64,000 nt of DNA from Mansonella perstans (lineage: Eukaryota > Nematoda > Chromadorea > Rhabditida > Onchocercidae), in assembly GCA_037074765.1 (NCBI GenBank), contig JBAMDO010000575.1, positions 310,001 through 374,000 of the forward strand, read 5' to 3'. This document shows, piece after piece, positions 11,214 to 23,400 of this stretch (the stretch's first letter is position 1; the number at the start of each line of letters is the position of its first letter). The notes under the pieces are model-generated. The model was not told the DNA's origin. It worked only from the letters and a program-made list of their open reading frames with translations, and did no database searches. A program made the position numbers and the translations under genes.

Positions 11214-14200
11214 TTAAAGATTTCTAAAACACTTTCTTCTTACCAGTCAATCCATAATAATACATGTATTAGTTTACTACAATGCTAATTATGAATATAT
11301 ATACGTATATGTGGGTTATTTGATAATGGGCCTGAAAGCTTCCTTCCTACATGCCTCATGTCGTAATTTGTTTTAGCTAATCCTTCTTGTTTAATAGCTT
11401 TTGTAAAAGAAAAAAATTTTCAAGTATAATAAACAGGAATAATTAAACAATCATTATCATCCAGTTTCGCTCTCAGAGCGAATTCTTATTTTCATGAGAC
11501 TTATAATTGCTATTATAAAATCCACTGAAACGCAAGAATTACTAAAATTTGTGATACAAATTTACCTGTTTATTGATTTCTAATTAAATACATTACCACG
11601 AGGTTCTAATTTATACCACTTGTTTGCATTTACTAAAAATATTCGCCTATGAATTTTTGCAAATTTCAAAAGAAATTTAATTTTTATCAATGAGATTATC
11701 AATTCATTTAAAAAATCTTTATAAATATAACAGCAAATGTTAAGCCAAAAAAAGCAACATAAAAATACGAGTGGTATCGGTTCATTATTATATAGGCTGC
11801 TATTATTTGATTAAAAAAGGCATGAAACTTGCATTACACCTGAGAACATGGAAAACCTTAAAATTTCAAAGATTTCAAAAAAAAAAATGTTTGAAACTTC
11901 TGCTAAGTATTCGTTTCATATTAAAATCAAAAGCTGCAACATTGTGATGGAACTGATTTATTTATCGAGTATTTGACAAAATATAAAAAATGGAATTTCA
12001 ATATTGGATTAGTTCCGCATCATTTTATAATCGAACATGAAAATTGACGAATCGAAAGTGTTATTGTTATAATAAATTTCGTTGCGGTTGTAAAAACGGT
12101 AGCAGCAGTATCAATAGTAATGAGATCGTCGTATCTGGTAATTCAAAAATCGTGAATCAATTTTTTTTTTCCTCAGAGTTTCATTGGTTCCATAATTATT
12201 CCTTCTGCACCTTCTCATCAATACCTTTGTCCAATCGTTGTGAGCCGAATAAAATTCACACCTATTTCATGTGACCTTTCCAATCCTTTTTTTCTCGTTT
12301 TCTCACCTTAAAAAACCTCTATACGCAACAAATTCTTGAAAATTTGTTACATTTCACCAAAAACTGAATGTACATATCGTCCACAAAAAGGACTGCTCGA
12401 AGAGATATTTTTCACTCATGCTACAGTATTAAATTTGAAAAATTAAATATTTGGCATAGGTAAAACTTACAAGAATTTCTGTTAATTTTTCCAGAATTCA
12501 TCAATAATTTGATGCTAACTTATGTACTACTTTCGACTATTCCTGCACCAAATACCAACACTTTTTAAATGCAAATCCTTTTATTTCATTACCAAATTTG
12601 AGCACTATTGAGACTAATTTGAAAATCGCATCTTAACTCAAAATGACAGCATATCCAACAATAATTTATTCAGTCATTTTCGAAATCCAAATCTATATGC
12701 TTCTTATCCAGGACTGGATTTTTCCATGTCTACTCTTTCAGCCTGTTACTAATGTCTCATTAAAATGACTGCTGATCCTGACTATTATATTCTCTATTTC
12801 ATTTCCTCTCCAATACAGTAATCAAGGCATCTGCAAATCCACTTGAATTACTGATGAACTTATCGCTTCCAATTATATTAGACCTTTTCAAATCATATGC
12901 AAAAATACTGCGATAAACGAAGAGGCTTCACGCGAAAGAAATTATTTTTATAAGATAAAAAAATAGTGAGAACTCCATAAGTCCAAATTATGAAAACACA
13001 TGATATCAGGATCTATTTAAGTCGACAATAAAATATATTCAACCACGCATAAAAATAATCACTGATTTTCACTGCGCAGAACAAATTTAATGAAATTTAA
13101 TAACAGAAAATCAGACTATAAATCAGTGATGGTTTCAAGAGATGCAGCAAATTTAAAGTAAAACGACGAACAATCACGAAAATTTGTTAATAATAACTAT
13201 GATAACGAAATCAAAATAAGTTGTAACGAAATATTATCAAATGTTTTGAAGATGAAACAGAGAAAACAAAGTTTAGGCATTCTTTCTAATGATTTCTGGG
13301 TTAACATGTATGATCGAGCTTCCTGCTCCACTTGTTAGGCACTTTTTTAGCTGTTCCAACAATGCCAGTGCGCTCTCATTCGATCCACCTATGCGTTGCT
13401 GAAGTTCCTAAAAGATATATATTGTTAAAAGAATCATATTTTAGGAGTGTAATAAGGATTATGAACAGAAATAATTTTGAAGCTACAATTTTCAATCAAT
13501 ATTACAACAATTTAATCTCATGATTTCACTATTTTTCGCGCCATTCAAGTCTTTCTACAAACAGCTCTTGTTGCAGTTCCAGCTGAAATTTATGCCTTAA
13601 TTTCTCTTAATTCGCTTAAATGAAAACGCAGTCAATTACCAATAAAAAGATTCATGATTTGTGCTTTTGATTTATTCCATTTTTAATTAGCATCATAAAA
13701 TTTAACGGGAATAAAAAGGCGTATGAATATAGATACACAGTAATCCAGGAGACATACATACACATAAAAATATCCAGAAAAGCTATATATGAGTTGTTTA
13801 ATTGTTTTAGAGAAGTTCATCAAAATCGCCCTGACTTGATTATAGAAAAATAACAGCTTTTTCAGCTACGTAATGTATGAGTTCTCTTATTATATGCGCT
13901 ATAATAAGTTAAATGAAAAAAATTATACGATTGGGTATTTGCAGATTTTATATAAATTACAAATTAGCCTCGATTTTCAGTACAACTATTATAGACCAGC
14001 TTTTGCTATTTTTTCTGTCCCATCGAAAAAAAGTCCACGATAAAATTGGCGCATTGAAACCAGCTTGCTTTTTTCTCGTCAAGAAAATGTGAAATCAATG
14101 AACCTTTCCGAGCAGAATGGGATGCTTACCAAAATTAAATTGTTTGGAGCATAAGATTCGAGCTCTTCTTCATTATCACTGCTTACTGTATTCTGATGAT

Positions 14201-17200
14201 GCTTTTGTTGCTGTTTGATATCATCATCATCATCATCATCACGTTGCTTTGATCCGTATAGTTTATTCCTTGGAAAAATACATTTTTCTGATTATTGGAA
14301 CTGTAATATTAATATAAAGTTTTGCTTGGAAAGAAGTTTGAGGTATAAAAGAAACAAAAACAAAAAGTGGATATTTTATTCATGGATATCCTACTCACAT
14401 ATCATTTTCGAAGTTTACTAAACATTGCAAATCGGAGAATATTAAACCGATCAAGCATATTTTATGAATCAAACTTGTAAGTAGGCTACATTCCTGTATG
14501 TTTTCAAAAGATTTATCCTCTTTGAAAGCTTTTTATAAATAAAAGCTAAAAAAGATTGCAAAAAAGAACTTGATTTTGAAACATTTACAAAACAGATAAC
14601 AATATTTTTAGTTTAATCATAGAAACATTCAATCTATGCAATAACAAAATCATCATAAAGCCAAACATTGTTCCATATATTTTGAAAATTACGGATAAAT
14701 CAAAAATGTTATGCATTAAACTTAGATTCTTGCTTATATATATATATATTTAGGCTTGGATTGCTCATATTTTATTTTAGGAAATTAAATTTCAGTTTCA
14801 CATGGTTATTTGTATACATTAACTTTGATATACAGCTACAATTTTTGAGTGGAAACCTCTCCATTTAACAAAACTCCCCTTTGATGGTTCCAAAAACATG
14901 AATAGTTTTCACAGAAATTCCAAAATGTTCAGCGAAATGGAAAAAATCAGAGGCGAGCAAAAAATACTCAACTATTGTAAAATAGCATGGGAATTTGTAT
15001 TGTTATTTCGCTCATTCAAGGCCTTTTCGAAGACAGAAAAAAGAAAATATAAACAAGTAGGAATAAGAAAAAGTAGAAAATGGAACGTTTGAAAAACTGA
15101 GTAGAATTCTCAAAATTCTGAATATCCTAGAATTTAGAAAGCAAGTCAATAACTGCCAGTAAAAAATGAAGGGACTTCTTCAGCTTGCCATTATCTTCAT
15201 CTTTCATTTAGGAAAACAATTCTCTTCAAAGGGAATATTATGAGATCTTTCAGTTCGAAAGCGATGTGGAAGAAGTTGCAGTTAACAAAAGCGATTGGTT
15301 AATACAATACAAAAGACTGGGATGCCTCTTATTCCTGTGTATCCGGTAAATCAAAGCATTCTAAAAAATACAGGAATAGATCGTTAATATTCAGCATTTC
15401 TACAGATGGTTCGAAAAATTTCCGTGTTTTTAACATTATATCGGAAAAAAGATGCACAGAAATAACACGGAAAGAGAAAGAGAGAAGAGATAAGGAGATA
15501 AAATAAAGGAGCGTAGAATATGCAACACTCAGATGAAGGCGAGAAGGGAATATTTACCCGTAATTAGCCTCAACGAGACATAAATCGTCTCCAATAAACG
15601 ACCAAGAAAATGGGATTTTCCATCGTTTTCATAGTCGCAAAATCGAGCATACATATAGCACACATATAAGTAGACCGAACATACATTCTCATATAGCATA
15701 GATACAAATATTTATTTGCTAATATACTTATTTAGGGATTGAACAACATGCATTAACATTTAGGATATCATTTAATAGGTAAACTTCAATCCTTCAGGTA
15801 ATTCTGAGTTTCTTTTAACCGAGTAGAATTGTCATTTTTCAAAGTAGCAAAAGAGTGAACCAGTAATGTCCAAAAAAGCACTTTAAACTGTGACAAAAAT
15901 CGTTTTAAAAACGTCATAGTGTTTATTATAAAAAGAGTTAAGTCTTCTCAATCACTTCACTTTCAAAACAGAGATTCTTTTAAATAAACAGGTGATACAC
16001 AACAAGAAGTTATCGCACATGCTGTATTTCTATGTTTTTAAAATTAAAAAAAAAAAAATCGAAATGGAAAATTTGGGTTTTCGCATTTCATGCACCGAGA
16101 ATCCTTATTTATTTATTTTTAACAAAAAAAATTATTCTTACTGGCTGGAGTGCACAATGATAGCTTCTCGTCCACCATATCGTTTTCGTTTCAGCAGCTT
16201 CCTCTGCAAAACGAATAATCTTCAAGCTATTATATGTGAAATCAGCAAAAATGAGCAAACAAAAAAAAGTGAAAATGTAATGTACAAATCGGTTTACGGT
16301 ATTACAAATCGAAAAGTAAATTGTTTAATATTGTTTAATCTTCCAGATGTTTAACATCTCTCTCAATGCTTCACTGGCACTAAATGACGGAAAAAGCTCC
16401 ATAAAATGCACTGATCATCTACTCTAAGAGACGATTTTTGCACACCTTCCTATGGCATATTTACTGTTTACAAAAGAAAAAATTACTATCTATAAGATTT
16501 TTTTCCACATGAGAGAAAAAGTTATTTAAACATTTCACAGTTAAATCAGAATCCTTCCTTTCATTTTATCTTTTCCCTTTTAATCCTTCTAAAAGTGGTA
16601 GAGAGAAAAATTCCGGATATGTTTTACCCTTATATCATATTAACATTTCATTCAAACTATAATAATTGCCATAGATTTAGAATTGTTATAAATCATGAAT
16701 AATCATTAAAATTCTGCAATTATCATAACTAATGAGAATTTGAACTGACAAAGTAAATAGCTAAAAATATTATTTCAAATATTTTAAGAAAAAAAAAAAA
16801 AACTATATTTCTTTTGTGAAAGCAGCACAATCACAGTACTCAGAAAAAAATAATAATAAAAACTATATGACAAACGCTACGAATTACTTATCAACATTCA
16901 CAAGATGGCAAAAACCAATGTACTAACTTAATTCATAAAGAAACTGTTTTATCAAATATGATCCAAACAACTTATTCGCTACATCCTAATGATAAAAATC
17001 TGTTAATGCTTCAATAGTTCATATTTTCTTCCTAAGGCATTATTGAAAATCGATACTAAAACATTTTTTTTTTTTTTTATACCTTTCAAAGTGATCAAAT
17101 ATTCCCAGAAAAGAAAATTTTAATCAGAAATACATCTTTAAATAGGATTACGGTATTTGAGGGTGATAGAAATAGCATGGTACAACTAGATATCTCCGTA

Positions 17201-18189
17201 ACAGAGGGAAACAAACTGTAAAGATGAAATAAAAAGTCCGAAAAAAAGAAATCACAGTGAGCGCCAGTTTACGTTAAGCATCAAGAAAGTATTTTGTCAG
17301 AGATGGAAAAGAACAAGAAACTATGAAAAAAACACTGAATCAAAAAGAAAACAGAATGCAAAATGTATCCGATTCTAAAAATTAATTGAAAAAATAGTTT
17401 AGAAGTAGTTGGTAACAATAGAAAGTGAAATTCCTTCAAGATGTAAAAGAACAAAATGAGCTTTTTAATCTGTTTTCTCAGAATGATGGTGACAGCAGAT
17501 GCTGTGATGATGAGTAAAAGTACGGTACCCAGAAAAATGATTGGAAAAGTGAATAAAGCGTCATCCGAAGCTGTCTAATTTGTTTCCAAATTTTTCTGGA
17601 AAATTTTCTAAGTTATTATGAAAAATTTTCGAAATTATTAGCAAAGTAAACTATTACTGCAAATTATATTGATAATAAAAGACAAATAAGATGTCAAAAT
17701 TCAAGAGATAATAAAGACAACGGTATTTTAGCAAAGCTCGAATCTGCTGAAAAAAGAAAAAAAATCTGAGCAAACAGTCACAGTAATGCTGTTGGGATGA
17801 TCGTTTATTTTGACCAGTGGTGATAATAGGAAAAAAAAGAAAAAAAACAGTGATAGGTGGTAATGAAATATAAACCGAGGTTGATACTTTAACTATTTAA
17901 CAACAATAATAAAAACTATGATAGAGATAACCTAAGCTTTTCAAATCTGTCCTCTCTCAACTAAATCAAAAGCAGCGAGAGATGAAAGATGAGTCAAAAG
18001 TATCTAGCAGAAACGCAGTAGTTCCATGAAATTCTGCTTGCCATAGTCAAGGACAAAAAATAAAAGTGAAAAAATACAATAAAATAGATAACAAAATAAA
18101 TTAAATACAACAAGAACTCAAAAATTCTATTAACTTAAAAATAGAAAAAATCTTCAGTTTTGAAAACTAAAAGTTTGAAATTTAACCTA
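11214..18189. other. Gene-free interval downstream of ant-1
   Basis: Apart from the ant-1 3' UTR (AATAAA at 11428-11433), I see only short chance frames, homopolymer runs and a short TCATCA microsatellite near 14220. No splice-linked coding exons, tRNA-like or rRNA-like sequence was recognised on either strand. Confidence 0.55.
11428..11433 (+). terminator. Poly(A) signal, ant-1
   Basis: AATAAA about 215 bases past the stop codon of the Antp-class homeobox exon. It shows that this exon can be the 3'-terminal exon of a transcript. Confidence 0.5.
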
Positions 18190-18720
18190 ATTTTACAAAA
18201 CTTACTTTCCAAAATAACCATATCCTACACAACGATAAGTAGGAATATTCTTTACTAATATATCTTCAATATAATCCCACACCTGATGACAAAAGAATCA
18301 GGCACAGGAGGCACATTTAAAATATAAGCAGGACTATGACCAATATAAAAAGAAACACCTAAAAATCGAGAAATAAAAACAGAATCAATTATTAAATATT
18401 AGACAATATAAAACCAATAAAGTTACTATAGAACCTAGATAAGGAATGATTTGAAACATAGAATAACAATCAGGGTAATTCAAAATCTTACGAGGCATAC
18501 CCTGTGTACCAGCAAAATGTATATGAAAAAAAGTTATATTAGTTCCTACAAAAAACACAAAAAAACAACCATCATCAGTCTACTATCAAAAGACACCCCA
18601 TAAATATACGGTAATCATAAACAAAAACCACAAAAAATCCCATAAACCGCACCTTAACTTAATGTATAATGAAAATGAACTACTACATAATAAGTATCAT
18701 GCAAAACTACGATCATCATA
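18190..18720 (-). pseudogene. Nuclear copy of mitochondrial cox1 (NUMT), 3' part
   Basis: Read on the minus strand with the invertebrate mitochondrial code, the stretch gives the conserved C-terminal third of cytochrome c oxidase subunit I. First comes a segment with LHDTYYVVVHFHYTLS, then GAVYGIFCGFCLWLPYIYG, then GTNITFFHIHFAGTQGMPRK and ILNYPDCYSMFQIIPYLG. The His-x-His of the haem-binding helix region (VHFHY) is readable. Frame shifts near 18560 and 18400, a TAA, and TGA codons that stop nuclear translation show it is not functional. It is T-rich on the sense strand, like nematode mtDNA. The rest of cox1 is not seen on either side, so the insert is a fragment. Edges are approximate. Confidence 0.88.
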
Positions 18721-19050
18721 CAATTCACACATGGAATAACTGGAATACCAGAGTAATAAACAAGATGCTAATGTAGTTTCCAAAACACCGAATAATCTTT
18801 GTTGGAAGAAATGGCTTTAAATAATAAATTCGGAAATCGGAAACCCAATCCAAAAAGTACTCATCTGGAATCTCACGGCCGAAAATTCCGGATAACTTCT
18901 TCATTTTCCACGGATGAGAATTTTTGTGCGAAATGGCTTTAATTTTCAAAGTTATATATATTTTTCGATGTAAATTTTTTGAAGGAGACAGAATTCCAAA
19001 AACCTACAGTGTAACAAAAAATGAAACTGTTTGAAAGAAACTGATTGCAG

Positions 19051-19180
19051 AGAATGCTAGAAACAGTTTTGGCTTGAAATTGGAAGATACCGACCGTGCA
19101 AGATACATGAATGAAAATGGCACTATGGTGAAGATGGGTGGAAAGCTTAGAGGCACATGGTCGGCGAAAGTAAAGTCGCA
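19051..19180 (+). pseudogene. Orphan exon-like coding stretch, unrecognised
   Basis: A 130-base stretch is bounded by an acceptor (CTGATTGCAG) and a perfect donor (GCA|GTAAGT). It is open in one frame (starting NARNSFGLKLEDTDRARYMN and including KMGGKLRGTWSAKVKS). The DNA just past the donor also stays open, in a frame shifted by one base, for about 43 codons (including ISTDSSSYLRDDETENVPIS) to a stop near 19312. This looks either like one exon of an unseen gene or a decayed coding copy with a frame shift. No partner exon and no family was recognised. It lies about 330 bases from the mitochondrial insert. Confidence 0.3.
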
Positions 19181-19319
19181 GTAAGTACCCATTCTGGACA
19201 ATGTTATGTGAGGATCTCCACTGACAGCAGTAGCTATTTAAGAGATGATGAGACGGAAAATGTGCCAATTTCCCCGATAAATTGTCTTTTCAATGAGTTT
19301 TATAATACATGATTATCTT

Positions 19320-20343
19320 AAGCAAAGCACATATGCTGCAATGTTCAGATGATTCACAAATAACTAGGCCGCCAAACAGAGAGTTGAAAGACATCTCAGT
19401 GATTTTTGAAATTTAATAGGAAAATATTTGTCGAAATCAGACCAGAATACATGGAAAATCTTATGAAATTTCTGGCAAACAAATGACAACGTTCTCTTCC
19501 ATACATTATGTTTAACCTAGCAAGTATGAGATCGCTGATTGTTTAAACGAACCTAATAGACGATCTACTTTTTTATCTTATTTCTCTCATCACTACTAAA
19601 GGGTGGAACAGAAAGGTCAAACATAAAAAGTAATATCAAGATGCAATTTTAAAGCTCATATATTACCGAGATCCAATTTTCAATAATTCCATATGAACCC
19701 GATTAATTCCGTATAATCTTTTAATTCCTTACTATCTACCATATGAATTATCAGTATTCACGCTTCCATTCTTTTACTCATTACAGCTTTACCATGTCTC
19801 ATTTCAAGTGAAATATTTAAAAAAAAAAAGAAAAACAGAAATGAAAGACGTCATATGGAACACGTTCATATTTTCTTCGATTGTATGTTATTCCTCCATC
19901 TTAACGGAAAGATTAAATACAGAAAAAAACAACATTCACACAAGACTACATATGTTTTCTCTTCCTCCACTTCATTTTCAAGTTTAACTTAATTTCAGTT
20001 CAAATCAGTGGGTCAACCAGCAGGCTCAATAATCTAAAGCAATCAAATTAAAGTTTCATGATTCGGGTGGCGCCAGTACGACTTTCTTTGAGAATTGTAA
20101 ATAAAAAAATGTAAATTTTTTTCGGAAATTTTGGAAAAAAAATAAAATGGAAATCTTCAACCAACAGCGGTGGCAAAACAGCAGCAATAAATTGATACCA
20201 TAACTGAATCAAAAAAAAAATAAAAAATAAAACTATTTCAATTCTCTCCTTTTTAGATACGAATCAAAGAATCGGCGACCTAGTGACTACAATGCAACGG
20301 ATGCCACATGAATGATAATTTGCACTTAATTAATTTATGCTGT
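19320..20343. other. Non-coding interval
   Basis: AT-rich DNA between the orphan coding stretch and the 3' end of the RS-type gene. No feature was recognised. Confidence 0.5.
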
Positions 20344-20349
20344 TTTATT
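20344..20349 (-). terminator. Poly(A) signal of the RS-domain gene
   Basis: TTTATT on the + strand, i.e. AATAAA on the minus strand, lies about 60 bases past the stop codon at 20410-20412. Confidence 0.55.
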
Positions 20350-20409
20350 TCCAATGGTGTGGTACTGATTCCAAGATTTTCGAACTGCAAGAATTCACAG
20401 TAGGAAGGT

Positions 20410-23400
20410 TCAATACATTATGTATCGGTTCCTACTTGAAATCCAACTCTCAGCATTCATATGCGCGGTATTATGGCAGTCTAACGGAAAATTAACCTTG
20501 TGTGAGGATGAGTAATCCTCAGAATCATCTGTTTCAGTACTGTCGGAAGTATCGGCAAGCAAAATCTCATCAACAGTAACATCAACCGATCGTTCACGAG
20601 CTCGCCGCATTGCGATGGTAGCACGTAGGCGTTCCCGTTTTAGACGACGCCGTTCAGCTTTCAGATCATTCATCAACCTCCGTGTTTTGCTTCGCAATGC
20701 TTCATATCTGAAAGGCACTTGAAGTTAATAGTTTCACTGTTATGGAAACCTCCATTCACAGGAAAAGATTATCAAAGCTAAGTGTTACGGATTTAATTTC
20801 CATTAAATTTATTCAATGAAAGTTTATCAAAGTTAAATTAGCAAATGCTGTAATACCTCAATCTGCTCAATTCATCCTCTTCATCTTCTTCCCATTTTCG
20901 CTTAAGCGTTTCTTTTTTCCTCCTTACATCTCTGTCCTTTAAATCGATTCTAGCACTTGTACAAGCTTCTCGGGCTCGAACTCCAGGTGTTGCAGTTTGT
21001 TCAACTTGTTCAGCAACATCAACTGTTGCTTGTACTGCTTTTGGTAACGGAACATCCGCTAAACTATGCCCAGCAAATGCAGAATTATCACCTCCGTCAT
21101 TAAGCTGCTTTATTGCTTCGATTTCAGTGATCGATTTTGAAGCTGTTTCTTTTGATTTGACATACCCACGCAATTCCTTCAGCTTATTCATTGCCTCCGC
21201 GATATTATCCGCTTTCAATTTTTCTGCTTCTCGAGCAGTAATTTCGTTGGAATCACTGGTCAAATCTTTAATCTTATTGGAAACCCTACAAACAAATGGA
21301 AATGATTTAGTAACATTTTTCAATTAAGTGAAAGTTCGAAAAAACATTAAGCAATTTCGTAAAAAAATGCAAGGGTTTGATTTAAAACGCAGTGATAGTT
21401 CTAATCAGAGGAAAAGGTTTACCTATCGTCTTCAAGATCCACTGTAATTTTTGTTTTCCTCTTAGGAATCATCGTTTCATAACTTTGTATCGCTTCCTTT
21501 TCCAACTTAGACATATTGGTACTACCTAGACGAACTTCCAGCACCTGCAACGTAATAAAGGTTGCGAGATACAAGATCACCTTATGCAGGATATTTGATA
21601 AATTCAAAACAGTTCACACGCAGCTTCTGCTGATGAGCAACAGCATTTGATCATATTTGTAAACAAATCATCTACGAGAAAATGCTTCTAGAGTTTTTTA
21701 TTGCTTTTATAGTCAGTTACCAGATTCACTATCATCACAAGAATTACTCTTGTTTGGAACGAAACAATCAACCTAGTAAGACACAAGAATTTAAGTGCAA
21801 AAGCGGGAAAAATTTGCAGAAAATAACTGTAAACTCACTTCATTAACAGGATCAAACGATAAAACTGATGATCGAATGTCAACGTCGCTAAAATCCTCTT
21901 TAAATTTGGTAGCAATTTCCGATGCCTTAGAGTCCACTGGGATCTTCATAGCAGGGAAAACACCCTGAAAAACAACTATTCAGAAAAAACAAAAAAAAAA
22001 AAACATTCCTTACGAACCATCAAATGTGTGATATAGCAAAAAAAGTTAATTATTATAATTTTTACTCAAGCGAACAATAAAACAAATATCTTTTCAATTG
22101 AACCTAAACAGTATGTCTGAAAAGTGTGAACACTGCTTTTGCTTCGTTTAAACTACCACTCTTTATCTCCCAACTACCCGAAAAAATCACATTAATCTGA
22201 ATTCGTTAGCTCCACACATTACAAATTATTAATGTATTAAAAACACTAATTAATCGACGAACAAACGATCTAGTAAAGTTCCGCAAACCCACTTTTGTAT
22301 TATAATTTTCGGGTAGCTGCTCAACGGGATTTTTCGATTCCCCTGCATTATTCTTTTCCCTTTCCGATTCGAGTAACGCATAATTGATCATTTTTTCCCT
22401 TACTCTAAAATTGGGCCAAACTTTGGCAACAAAATCAAATAAATTAATTAAAACAAAAAAAGTGAGTAAGTGTTATGGATCTACATGATACGAAAGAACA
22501 TTGCCATCATTCTTTTAGATTTTGAACAGTAAAAGTTTCCAGATGATTGAAATTAGTGAGATTCAACAATGAATAAGAAGTTAATGAAATACAACACATA
22601 ATGATTCGCACCTGACTAGTATGATGAATAAAAAACAACAAGAACCATGGATGAAGAAGGATATACAAATTTTTGAAATAAAAATTACCTTGGTGACAAA
22701 TCTTTTTCGGTGATGATTTCACCATCTTCCAGTGTTTCGTGTGAGGCCTTTTTTGTAACGTCATTCCGCTCCGTATTGTGACGTTCCTTTTTCTTTTTCT
22801 TCTCCTTCTTCTTTTTCGTTCTCTCCTGCATGAATTTCAAATTATGCCTTTATTTGTCATTTTTCATTTGAAAATCCCAGTAGATGAAAGAAGGCTAATC
22901 AAAGATTCTTACAATTTTGCGGTCATTCAGCTCTTTTTGCGCATTGGAAAATATTTCGACTCCTTCATCTAATTGACTTAAGGATGTATTCCTGAAAGGG
23001 AACATTTGCTAACAATTCAATGAAAACAAAAATGTAAGCAAACAAATAGCATTCTAAGAAAACACCAGCAATGGTAATCAGTTCCATGATAAATCGGAAA
23101 AAAAAGGAGATAAGCTGAAAACAAACACGAATTAACATAAAAAAAGAATTATACTTACATATTCAAATCTGTTTCGTCTGACAAGACGGAGGACGCTCTG
23201 CATTTCTCATCTAGTTCACTTTCAGCTGGACTTGACTTTTTCTTATCTCTTCTAAAAAAGATAAACCTTGCGGTAGATACAAAAGTTGCATGTCATCATA
23301 AATTTAATAAGTTTTACAATAATTCGATTTTACGTAATTACTAAATGTTACTTTTCACTGATTGATGCAACTCACTTCTTGTGGTGACTCTTCTTTCTTT

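Noticed and set aside
15992..16354. 120-codon + strand open frame
   Set aside because: Mixed low-complexity composition, no recognisable domain, no ATG at the start and no partner exons.
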